From NCBI GenBank assembly GCA_046757585.1, contig JBHHYR010000128.1, forward strand, positions 1 to 11,196: DNA of 11,196 nt, written 5' to 3'. Of the stretch, positions 1 through 11,196 are shown piece after piece (positions within the stretch are counted from its first letter, which is position 1; every line of letters starts with the position of its first letter). Made by a program: the position numbers and the translations under genes. The stretch comes from JBHHYR01 sp046757585. Lineage in GTDB: Bacteria; Desulfobacterota; Binatia; HRBIN30. The notes under the pieces are model-generated. The model was not told the DNA's origin, did no database searches, and saw only the letters and a program-made list of their open reading frames with translations.

Positions 1-3
1 CAT
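1..3 (-). CDS. Start codon of the next gene downstream of tuf (probably rpsJ, ribosomal protein S10); rest outside window
   Basis: An ATG on the minus strand occupies the last three bases at the left edge. It lies 12 nt after the tuf stop codon and is preceded at a suitable distance by a TGAGGA ribosome binding site that overlaps that stop. Only the first codon is visible, so the product cannot be read. Naming it rpsJ is inference from gene order: in many bacteria the str operon (rpsL-rpsG-fusA-tuf) runs straight into the S10 operon, which begins with rpsJ. Other genes known to follow tuf, such as a tRNA cluster with secE and nusG, are less consistent with an immediate ATG and binding site. 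Confidence 0.4.
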
Positions 4-15
4 GGCCGTGTATCC

Positions 16-1206
<1,191 letters not shown>

Positions 1207-1213
1207 CGTTCAG

Positions 1214-1219
1214 TCCTCC
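1214..1219 (-). promoter_or_regulatory. tuf ribosome binding site
   Basis: The minus strand reads GGAGGA seven bases before the tuf ATG. It is one of the two strongest Shine-Dalgarno matches in the window, in keeping with the high expression expected for EF-Tu. Confidence 0.8.
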
Positions 1220-1244
1220 CGATCGCATCCCCGCGGTAACGGCT

Positions 1245-3326
1245 TCAGGCGCCCACCGCCTTGGCAGTGATTTCCTCCGATATCGGCTGCGGCACCGGCT
1301 CGTAATGTGCAAACTGCATGGTGTACGTAGCGCGCCCCTGGGTCAGTGAACGCAGGTCGGTCGCATAGCCAAACATTTCCGCGAGTGGGACCTGCGCCAT
1401 GATCACCTGCGCGCTCCCCCGGGCCTCCATCCCCTGGATCTTGCCACGGCGGCTGCTGAGGTCGCCAATGACCTCACCCATGAACTCCTCTGGAACGACG
1501 ACCTCGACGGCCATCACCGGTTCGAGAATGACCGGATTGGCTCTGCTGGCAGCTTCCTTGAAGGCCATCGACGCCGCGATCTTGAAGGCGATCTCGGACG
1601 AATCCACCTCGTGATACGAGCCGTCCAGCAGCGTCGCCTTCACGTCGACTATGGGATAGCCCGCCAGCGTGCCCGCATCCAGCCCGTCACGCACGCCGCG
1701 TTCCACGGCCGGGATGTACTCCCGCGGGACAGCACCGCCCTTGGTCTTGTCGGCAAACTCGAAGCCGCGCCCGCGCTCCAGAGGCTCGACCCGCAGGACA
1801 ACGTGGCCGTACTGTCCACGCCCGCCAGTCTGACGCACGAACTTCGCCTCGCGTTCCACAGGCCGCCGAATCGTCTCCTTGTAAGCCACCTGCGGCTTGC
1901 CAACGTTGGCGTCCACTTTGAACTCGCGCAGCAACCGGTCGACGATGATCTCCAGATGCAGCTCCCCCATGCCCGAAATGATCGTCTGGCCGGTCTCCCG
2001 GTCGGTGGCGACCCGGAACGACGGATCTTCGGTCGCTAGCTTCTGCAGCGACATCCCGAGCTTCTCCTGATCCGCCTTGGTCTTCGGCTCGATCGCAATC
2101 GAGATCACTGGGACTGGGAATTCAATCGCTTCGAGCACGATGGGACGCGCCGGGTCACACAGCGTGTCCCCCGTGGTCGGGTTGCGCAGTCCGACTGCCG
2201 CGGCAATGTCACCTGCGTATACTTCCTTGATATCTTCTCGCTTGTTGGCATGCATCTTCAGCAGGCGACCGATCCGCTCCTTCTTCCCCTTGGTGGAATT
2301 GAGGACATACGAGCCGGACTTCACCATCCCCGAGTACACCCGGAAGAAGGTGAGACTGCCGACGAACGGATCGGTCACGATCTTGAACGCGAGAGCCGAA
2401 AAGGGGGCGTTGTCATCAGCCGGGCGGGTCTCCGCCGCCTGTGTCTGTGGATTGTGGCCTTCCACCGCAGGCACGTCCGTTGGGGCGGGGAGAAAATCGA
2501 CTACGGCATCCAGCAACGGCTGCACCCCCTTGTTCTTGAAGGCGGCGCCACATAGGACCGGAACGATCTTGATTGCAAGGGTTGCGTGTCGAATCGCCTG
2601 GCGCAGTTCGCTTTCGGAAATCTCGCGCCCTTCGAGATACTTTTCCAGCACGCTCTCGTCGCTGTCCGCCACGGCCTCCAGTAATTCCTGGCGGTGTTGC
2701 TCGGCCTCGGCGCTCAGTTCTCCGGGAATCTCCTCGGTCCGGTACCGGGCCCCCAGGCTCTCCTCATCCCAGAGGACGGCCTTCATGGTCACCAGGTCAA
2801 TCACGCCCCGATAGGTCTCTTCCCGCCCAATCGGCAGCTGGACGGGCACTGCGCGTGCCCCCAGGCGTTCACGGATCATCCGAACCCCGCGGAAGAAGTC
2901 GGCACCAACCCGGTCCATCTTGTTGATGAACGCGATGCGCGGCACGCCGTACTTGTCGGCTTGGCGCCACACCGTCTCCGACTGGGGTTCGACCCCACCG
3001 ACCGAACAGAACACAGCGATAGCTCCATCCAGGACGCGCAGCGAGCGTTCCACCTCGATGGTGAAATCCACATGCCCGGGCGTATCGATGATGTTGACGC
3101 GATGATCGCGCCAAAAGCAGGTGGTCGCCGCAGAGGTGATCGTGATGCCGCGTTCCTGCTCCTGGACCATCCAGTCCATGGTGGCGGTGCCGTCATGGAC
3201 CTCACCGATCTTATAATTGATGCCCGTATAGTAGAGAATACGCTCGGTCGTCGTTGTCTTGCCGGCATCGATGTGCGCCATGATGCCGATATTGCGTGTC
3301 CGTTCGAGCGGAACCTTTCGAGCCAT
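1245..3326 (-). CDS. fusA: Translation elongation factor EF-G
   Basis: EF-G is the ribosomal translocase GTPase and also helps split ribosomes with RRF. The 693-residue frame matches the normal family length. The GTPase domain shows the P-loop AHIDAGKT (17-24), RGITI (59-63), DTPGH (81-85) and NKMD (135-138). The segment from about residue 108, SVGGVEPQSETVWRQA, is typical of canonical EF-G rather than of tetracycline-protection or mitochondrial EFG2-like paralogues. Domain IV, which enters the decoding site, carries GGRGQYGHV (501-509), PREYIPAVERG (534-544) and the conserved His572 in the SYHEVDSSE loop. Domain V follows to the C-terminus. The ATG at 3326 fits the conserved MARKVPLERTRNIGIMAHID start, although its ribosome binding site is weak (GGA six bases upstream). 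It lies 62 nt after rpsG and 38 nt before tuf, in the standard str order. Codon use is GGC/CTG/ATC-rich. Confidence 0.99.
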   Translation of the reverse strand: MARKVPLERTRNIGIMAHIDAGKTTTTERILYYTGINYKIGEVHDGTATMDWMVQEQERGITITSAATTCFWRDHRVNIIDTPGHVDFTIEVERSLRVLDGAIAVFCSVGGVEPQSETVWRQADKYGVPRIAFINKMDRVGADFFRGVRMIRERLGARAVPVQLPIGREETYRGVIDLVTMKAVLWDEESLGARYRTEEIPGELSAEAEQHRQELLEAVADSDESVLEKYLEGREISESELRQAIRHATLAIKIVPVLCGAAFKNKGVQPLLDAVVDFLPAPTDVPAVEGHNPQTQAAETRPADDNAPFSALAFKIVTDPFVGSLTFFRVYSGMVKSGSYVLNSTKGKKERIGRLLKMHANKREDIKEVYAGDIAAAVGLRNPTTGDTLCDPARPIVLEAIEFPVPVISIAIEPKTKADQEKLGMSLQKLATEDPSFRVATDRETGQTIISGMGELHLEIIVDRLLREFKVDANVGKPQVAYKETIRRPVEREAKFVRQTGGRGQYGHVVLRVEPLERGRGFEFADKTKGGAVPREYIPAVERGVRDGLDAGTLAGYPIVDVKATLLDGSYHEVDSSEIAFKIAASMAFKEAASRANPVILEPVMAVEVVVPEEFMGEVIGDLSSRRGKIQGMEARGSAQVIMAQVPLAEMFGYATDLRSLTQGRATYTMQFAHYEPVPQPISEEITAKAVGA

Positions 3327-3339
3327 GTTCTGTCCATAG

Positions 3340-3366
3340 ACGGTGACCCGTCGTGCCAGTCACCAT
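3340..3366 (-). promoter_or_regulatory. Imperfect hairpin in the rpsG-fusA intergenic gap
   Basis: On the transcribed strand GGTGAC (3364-3359) can pair with GTCACC (3347-3342), extended by one G-U and one A-U pair to eight pairs around an 11-base loop. It ends just upstream of the weak fusA ribosome binding site at 3335-3333. No run of T follows, so it is not an intrinsic terminator. A role in message stability or fusA translation is inference, and chance pairing is possible. Confidence 0.35.
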
Positions 3367-3388
3367 CCGCACCTTTGTCCTCGCGTAC

Positions 3389-3859
3389 TCACCACCGATA
3401 ATGTGCGAAGGCCTTGTTCGCCTCCGCCATCCTGTGCGTATCTTCTCTCTTCTTCACCGTCGCGCCGCGATTACTGGCGGCATCCAGAAGTTCCGCCGCC
3501 ATACGTTCGGCCATCGACTTTTCCCCACGGGCGCGTGCGTTCGTCACCAGCCAGCGCATTGCCAGGGACATGCGGCGTGCTGGCCGTACTTCGACGGGCA
3601 CCTGGTAGGTTGCCCCGCCCACGCGCCGCGAGCGCACTTCGACCACTGGCTTCACGTTATCCAGGGCCCGCTTGAAGATCCCGAGCGCGTCCTCTTTGGA
3701 GCGCTCACCGATCAGGTCGAGGGCACCGTACAGGATCCGTTCGGCGGTGCTCTTCTTGCCTCCGGTCATCATGGTGTTGATGAACTTCGTCACCATGCGG
3801 TCGCGGAACTTCGGGTCGGGCAGGAGTTCCCGACGCCGCACCTCTCCCTTACGCGGCAT
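3389..3859 (-). CDS. rpsG: 30S ribosomal protein S7
   Basis: S7 is the primary 16S rRNA-binding protein that nucleates assembly of the 30S head and contacts the E-site tRNA. The 156-residue frame has the standard bacterial length. It begins MPRKGEVRRRELLPDPKF and contains the family signature VTKFINTMMTGGKKSTAERI (23-42), the VGGATYQVPVEVRPARR hairpin region (around 80-96) and the C-terminal REDTHRMAEANKAFAHYRW. The ATG at 3859 lies 20 nt after the rpsL stop, with AGGG and GAG elements 6 to 10 bases upstream, so translation is probably coupled to rpsL. In E. coli S7 represses its own operon by binding a much longer rpsL-rpsG intercistronic region; that site cannot fit in this gap. No anomalies were seen in the protein. 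Confidence 0.99.
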   Translation of the reverse strand: MPRKGEVRRRELLPDPKFRDRMVTKFINTMMTGGKKSTAERILYGALDLIGERSKEDALGIFKRALDNVKPVVEVRSRRVGGATYQVPVEVRPARRMSLAMRWLVTNARARGEKSMAERMAAELLDAASNRGATVKKREDTHRMAEANKAFAHYRW

Positions 3860-3879
3860 GTGCTGCTCGCCCTACGCGC

Positions 3880-4251
3880 TCACTTGGGGCGTTTCGCCCC
3901 GTACTTGGATCGGCTTTGCCTCCGCTCCTGCACCCCAATGGAGTCGAGCGTGCCGCGGATGATGTGATAGCGCACGCCCGGGAGGTCTTTCACGCGGCCG
4001 CCGCGGATCAGGACAACCGAATGTTCCTGCAGGTTGTGCCCAACGCCGGGGATGTACGAGGTCACCTCGATGCCGTTGGTCAGCCGCACACGTGCCACCT
4101 TCCGCAGCGCGGAATTCGGTTTCTTGGGCGTCAGGGTGTACACGCGGGTACACACGCCGCGTTTCTGCGGCGAGCGCTGCAGCGCCGGCGCCGTCACCTT
4201 GCGGCGCTGGCGCTCACGTCCCTGGCTCACGAGCTGGTTGATCGTCGGCAT
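3880..4251 (-). CDS. rpsL: 30S ribosomal protein S12
   Basis: S12 lies at the decoding centre of the 30S subunit and monitors codon-anticodon pairing. The 123-residue frame has normal length and shows the family motifs CPQKRGVCTRVYT-like (here SPQKRGVCTRVYT, 27-39), PKKPNSALRK (42-51), VTSYIPGVGHNLQEHS (63-78) and GGRVKDLPGVRYH (84-96). Lys43 and Lys88, the residues most often changed in streptomycin resistance, are both wild type. Asp89, the residue methylthiolated by RimO in other bacteria, is present. The ATG at 4251 fits the conserved start. Its ribosome binding site is poorly placed: AGAGAG ends two bases before the ATG and GAGGG lies 14 bases upstream. It is the first str gene, 76 nt after rpoC, and has a candidate promoter of its own in that gap. 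Confidence 0.99.
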   Translation of the reverse strand: MPTINQLVSQGRERQRRKVTAPALQRSPQKRGVCTRVYTLTPKKPNSALRKVARVRLTNGIEVTSYIPGVGHNLQEHSVVLIRGGRVKDLPGVRYHIIRGTLDSIGVQERRQSRSKYGAKRPK

Positions 4252-4253
4252 TG

Positions 4254-4270
4254 CTCTCTGTTACGCCCTC
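4254..4270 (-). promoter_or_regulatory. Unusually spaced ribosome binding region of rpsL
   Basis: The two purine-rich elements before the rpsL ATG are AGAGAG (4259-4254, two bases from ATG) and GAGGG (4270-4266, 14 bases from ATG). Neither has the usual 5 to 9 base spacing, so initiation may be modest or depend on RNA folding. This is a reading of the sequence only. Confidence 0.35.
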
Positions 4271-4296
4271 ACGTTCTCCCCGAAGTGAAAAGGTAG

Positions 4297-4325
4297 TTAC
4301 TAGGTCATGCGCCCCATCGTGTCAA
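4297..4325 (-). promoter_or_regulatory. Candidate sigma-70 type promoter for the str genes
   Basis: The gap between rpoC and rpsL contains a perfect consensus -35 hexamer TTGACA (4325-4320), then a 17-base spacer, then TAGTAA (4302-4297) as a weak -10 with three of six consensus bases. Transcription would start near 4290, giving a leader of about 40 nt before rpsL. The -35 box starts two bases after the rpoC stop codon. In GC-rich DNA an exact TTGACA in a 76-nt gap is notable, but the poor -10 keeps this tentative. The genes could equally be read only from upstream of rpoB. Confidence 0.45.
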
Positions 4326-4327
4326 CC

Positions 4328-8467
<4,140 letters not shown>

Positions 8468-8471
8468 GCCG

Positions 8472-8477
8472 TCCTCC
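8472..8477 (-). promoter_or_regulatory. rpoC ribosome binding site
   Basis: The minus strand reads GGAGGA, only four bases before the rpoC ATG. It starts two bases after the base of the hairpin that spans the rpoB stop codon, so accessibility may depend on ribosomes finishing rpoB. Confidence 0.75.
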
Positions 8478-8479
8478 GT

Positions 8480-8501
8480 GCACTCCTGCTGTCAGGAGTG
8501 C
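8480..8501 (-). promoter_or_regulatory. Perfect 9-bp hairpin spanning the rpoB stop codon
   Basis: On the transcribed strand GCACTCCTG (8501-8493) is exactly complementary to CAGGAGTGC (8488-8480), around the four-base loop ACAG. The rpoB TGA (8494-8492) sits at the junction of the 5' arm and loop. The 3' arm contains AGGAG, a Shine-Dalgarno-like string, and the true rpoC site GGAGGA follows two bases later. There is no T tract, so it is not an intrinsic terminator. It may affect rpoB-rpoC translational coupling or message processing; that function is inferred. Confidence 0.6.
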
Positions 8502-11196
8502 GCCTCCTCACTGCTCTTCTCTTCGAGCAGTTCGACGTCGAGGGCCAGGCTCTGCAACTCCTTCATCATCACGTTGAAGGACTCAGGTAGTCCAGGTTCC
8601 AGCACGTTTTCTCCCTTGACGATGGCCTCGTACATCCGGGTTCGGCCAGCCACGTCGTCAGACTTCACGGTCAGCATTTCCTGCAAGGTCGACGCCGCCC
8701 CGTACGCTTCAAGCGCCCAGACCTCCATTTCGCCCAGACGCTGACCACCGAACTGCGCCTTGCCGCCGAGTGGTTGTTGTGTGACCAGCGAGTACGGCCC
8801 GGTCGAGCGCGCGTGGATCTTGTCGTCCACCAAATGATGCAGTTTCATCATGTACATGATGCCCACGGTAACCGGCTGCGCAAACGGCTCACCGGTTCGG
8901 CCGTCGCGCAACGTCGCTTGGCCGGTGACCGGGAGGCCCGCCTTCTTCAACAGGCCGGAGATTTCCGTCTCCGCGGCGCCATCGAACACGGGCGACGCCA
9001 CGTGGACGCCGGCAAGCGATTTGCGCGCCAGTTTCACCACGTCATCGTCCTTGAGGGAATCGACAAACTCCCCCACCTCCTTGCCGTAGAGGTCCTTCAG
9101 TTTCGCCCGCAGCTCGACAGCCGTGCTACCGCCGTTGCCGCCGGCGCTCAGCTGCACGCCAAGCGCCCGTGCGGCCCAGCCGAGGTGGGTTTCCAGGATC
9201 TGCCCCACGTTCATGCGCGAGGGCACGCCGAGCGGGTTCAGGACAATGTCCACCGGCATCCCGTCGTCCAGGTACGGCATGTCTTCTTCGGGCAGGATGC
9301 GGGACAGGACCCCCTTGTTCCCATGGCGGCCGGCCATCTTGTCACCAACCTGCAGTTTCCGTTTGATCGCGATGAACACCTTCACCATCTTGATGACACC
9401 CGGAGGCAGCTCGTCACCGCCCTTGAGGCGATCGATCTTCTCCTGGAACGTCATCCGAATGAGTGACAGTTGCTCCTGCATCGCTTCGACCACGCGGTTC
9501 ACTTCCTCCTCAGCCTTCTCGTGCCCGATCTTGATCTCGCTCCACTGCGCGACGGGGATCTGGTCCAGGTCGTCCGCCGTGATGCGGTGCCCTTTCGGGA
9601 GCAGCACCTTGCGTGCGTCATCGGTCAGTCGCGTCGCGGTCGTCTTACCCACCAGGATTCCCTTGACCTTCTTGAGGGTAGACTCCCGGATGATTCGCTG
9701 CTCGTCCTGCTGATCCTTCTTGAGCTTGGCGACTTCCTCATCTTCAATCAGCCGGCTACGTTCATCTTTTGAAACACCCTTGCGCGAGAACACGCGGGCG
9801 TTGATGATCGTTCCCTCGACGCCGGGGCGCACCTTGAGCGACGTATCGCGTACCTCACCGGCCTTCTCGCCGAAGATGGCCCGCAGGAGTTTTTCTTCCG
9901 GCGACAGCTGTGTCTCGCCCTTCGGGGTGATCTTGCCAACCAGGATATCTCCTGGCCGCACCTCCGCACCGATACGAATGATGCCGCTGTCATCGAGGTC
10001 CTTGAGGGCCTCTTCCCCGACATTGGGAATGTCACGCGTGATTTCTTCGGGCCCGAGTTTCGTGTCACGCGCCACGCACTCGAACTCCTCGATGTGCACG
10101 GACGTGAAATAGTCTTCCTTCACCACCCGCTCACTGATGAGAATCGAGTCTTCGAAATTATACCCTCCCCACGGCATAAAGGCGACCAGCGCGTTCCGCC
10201 CCAGTGCCAGTTCGCCCATTTCCGTCGAGGCGCCATCGGCGATGACATCTCCGGCGGCGACATGATCGCCGGCGACCACGATTGGCCGCTGTTTGACACA
10301 GGTGTTTTGATTCGAGCGCTGGTATTTCGTCAGGTTGTAAATGTCGACACCGGGGTCACGTCCCGAGTCGCTCGGCTGATCCGCCTTGACCACGATGCGC
10401 GTCGCGTCTGCCGTTTCCACCACCCCGGCACGGTGTGCCAGCACGGCCACGCCGGAGTCGCGCGCCACGACCCTCTCCACACCGGTACCCACAAGGGGCG
10501 CCTCCGTGCGCAGGAGCGGCACCGCCTGGCGTTGCATGTTCGATCCCATGAGCGCCCGGTTGGCATCGTCGTTTTCGAGAAACGGAATCAGCGATGCAGC
10601 GACGCTGACCAGCTGATTCGGCGAGACGTCCATGAATTCGACCTGCTCGGGGCGCACCATGGAAAACTCGCCGCCGATGCGCGCCGACACCAGGTCGGCC
10701 ATGAAGTTTCCCCGCGCATCGATCGGCGCGTTCGCCTGCGCGATGACGTGATCTTCCTCTTCCAGGGCCGACAGGTAGCGGAGCCGTTCTGTCACGCGTC
10801 CCTTCTCGACCTCGCGATACGGTGTCTCCACGAAGCCGAATTCGTTCACCCGCGCGTAGGTGGACAGAGACGCGATCAGGCCGATGTTCGGCCCCTCCGG
10901 CGTCTCGATGGGACACACACGGCCGTAGTGCGTGGGGTGGACGTCGCGCACCTCGAAGCCCGCCCGCTCCCGTGTCAGGCCCCCGGGGCCCAGAGCGGAC
11001 AACCGCCGCTTGTGGGTGATCTCGGACAGCGGGTTGGTCTGATCCATGAATTGCGACAACTGGCTCGACCCGAAGAATTCCTTGATGACTGCCGAGACGG
11101 GTTTGTAGTTGATGAGCTCCTGCGGCATGAGCGTTTCAATGTCCTGGAGGCTCATCCGCTCTCTGATCGCACGCTCCATGCGCACCAGGCCGATGC
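8492..11196 (-). CDS. rpoB: DNA-directed RNA polymerase subunit beta, 5' end outside window
   Basis: RpoB forms the other half of the RNA polymerase active-site cleft and is the rifampicin target. The open frame runs off the right edge; about 900 residues are visible, corresponding to E. coli beta from about residue 466 to the end. The true start is beyond the window, so the internal GTG at 11185 is not a start. The rifampicin region (10991-11071, GSSQLSQFMDQTNPLSEITHKRRLSAL in pieces) keeps the residues equivalent to Gln513, Asp516, His526, Arg529 and Ser531; Thr and Leu replace Asn518 and Ile530, as in many sensitive bacteria. NFEDSI (about 10140-10163) and GDKMAGRHGNKG (9311-9346) supply active-site and nucleotide-contacting residues. 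A charged coiled segment between FSRKGVSKDERS and KVFIAIKRK matches the proteobacterial-type insertion. The C-terminal clamp segment KAQFGGQRLGEMEVWALEA is present, ending in a short acidic tail. rpoC follows after 24 nt. Confidence 0.99.
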   Translation of the reverse strand, partial: IGLVRMERAIRERMSLQDIETLMPQELINYKPVSAVIKEFFGSSQLSQFMDQTNPLSEITHKRRLSALGPGGLTRERAGFEVRDVHPTHYGRVCPIETPEGPNIGLIASLSTYARVNEFGFVETPYREVEKGRVTERLRYLSALEEEDHVIAQANAPIDARGNFMADLVSARIGGEFSMVRPEQVEFMDVSPNQLVSVAASLIPFLENDDANRALMGSNMQRQAVPLLRTEAPLVGTGVERVVARDSGVAVLAHRAGVVETADATRIVVKADQPSDSGRDPGVDIYNLTKYQRSNQNTCVKQRPIVVAGDHVAAGDVIADGASTEMGELALGRNALVAFMPWGGYNFEDSILISERVVKEDYFTSVHIEEFECVARDTKLGPEEITRDIPNVGEEALKDLDDSGIIRIGAEVRPGDILVGKITPKGETQLSPEEKLLRAIFGEKAGEVRDTSLKVRPGVEGTIINARVFSRKGVSKDERSRLIEDEEVAKLKKDQQDEQRIIRESTLKKVKGILVGKTTATRLTDDARKVLLPKGHRITADDLDQIPVAQWSEIKIGHEKAEEEVNRVVEAMQEQLSLIRMTFQEKIDRLKGGDELPPGVIKMVKVFIAIKRKLQVGDKMAGRHGNKGVLSRILPEEDMPYLDDGMPVDIVLNPLGVPSRMNVGQILETHLGWAARALGVQLSAGGNGGSTAVELRAKLKDLYGKEVGEFVDSLKDDDVVKLARKSLAGVHVASPVFDGAAETEISGLLKKAGLPVTGQATLRDGRTGEPFAQPVTVGIMYMMKLHHLVDDKIHARSTGPYSLVTQQPLGGKAQFGGQRLGEMEVWALEAYGAASTLQEMLTVKSDDVAGRTRMYEAIVKGENVLEPGLPESFNVMMKELQSLALDVELLEEKSSEEAHS

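Noticed and set aside
2077..2814. A 245-codon plus-strand open frame opposite fusA
   Set aside because: It is fully antisense to intact EF-G, has low-complexity Ser/Arg/Thr content and no matching ribosome binding site that I can see; a shadow frame.
2876..3337. A 153-codon minus-strand frame starting at an ATG 11 bases upstream of the fusA start
   Set aside because: It is out of frame with fusA, overlaps its conserved GTPase domain and has no recognisable product. The true start at 3326 yields the conserved EF-G N-terminus.
4300..4317. A five-codon open frame (ATG to TAG) between rpoC and rpsL, possible leader peptide
   Set aside because: It lies upstream of the predicted transcription start, is only five codons and has no convincing ribosome binding site.
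8480..8501. The rpoB-rpoC hairpin as a rho-independent terminator
   Set aside because: No T run follows the stem on the transcribed strand, and rpoC must be transcribed with rpoB.
8492..11185. A GTG at 11185 as the start of rpoB
   Set aside because: The frame continues upstream to the window edge with conserved RpoB residues (Ile-Gly-Leu-Val-Arg), and the visible protein begins mid-subunit.

Overview
This window is a core housekeeping locus, not an accessory region. All genes lie on the minus strand and, read in the direction of transcription from the right edge, run rpoB (5' end cut by the window) - rpoC - rpsL - rpsG - fusA - tuf. The first codon of another gene, probably rpsJ, sits at the left edge. 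These are the beta and beta' subunits of RNA polymerase, followed by the classical 'str' operon (ribosomal proteins S12 and S7, elongation factors G and Tu). Joining rpoBC directly to str, with S10-operon genes likely to follow, is an old and widespread bacterial arrangement.

The DNA is GC-rich and coding density is almost complete. Intergenic gaps are 24 nt (rpoB-rpoC), 76 nt (rpoC-rpsL), 20 nt (rpsL-rpsG), 62 nt (rpsG-fusA), 38 nt (fusA-tuf) and 12 nt (tuf to the edge start codon). No stretch over 300 bases lacks a gene. The proteins look like those of deltaproteobacterial-grade lineages (Desulfobacterota, Myxococcota, Binatota, Rokubacteria and similar). RpoC carries a large insertion in the trigger loop of the type found in Proteobacteria and relatives, and the beta subunit has a proteobacteria-like C-terminal half. 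I cannot place the organism more finely by eye.

The genes cooperate in transcription (RpoB/RpoC core enzyme) and translation (S12 in the decoding centre, S7 in the 30S head, EF-Tu delivering aminoacyl-tRNA, EF-G driving translocation). All reading frames are intact, all catalytic motifs I checked are present, and the residues classically mutated in rifampicin and streptomycin resistance are wild type. Regulatory signals I can support are a consensus -35 box with a weak -10 in the rpoC-rpsL gap, a perfect 9-bp hairpin spanning the rpoB stop codon just before the rpoC ribosome binding site, and a weaker hairpin before fusA. I see no rho-independent terminator.

I found no new biological system here. 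The most unusual signal is tuf: its codons are overwhelmingly G-ending (GGG, GCG, GTG, TTG, ACG), sharply unlike fusA, rpsL and rpsG beside it, so its coding strand is strongly G-rich with clustered G runs. The other observations are local regulatory details.
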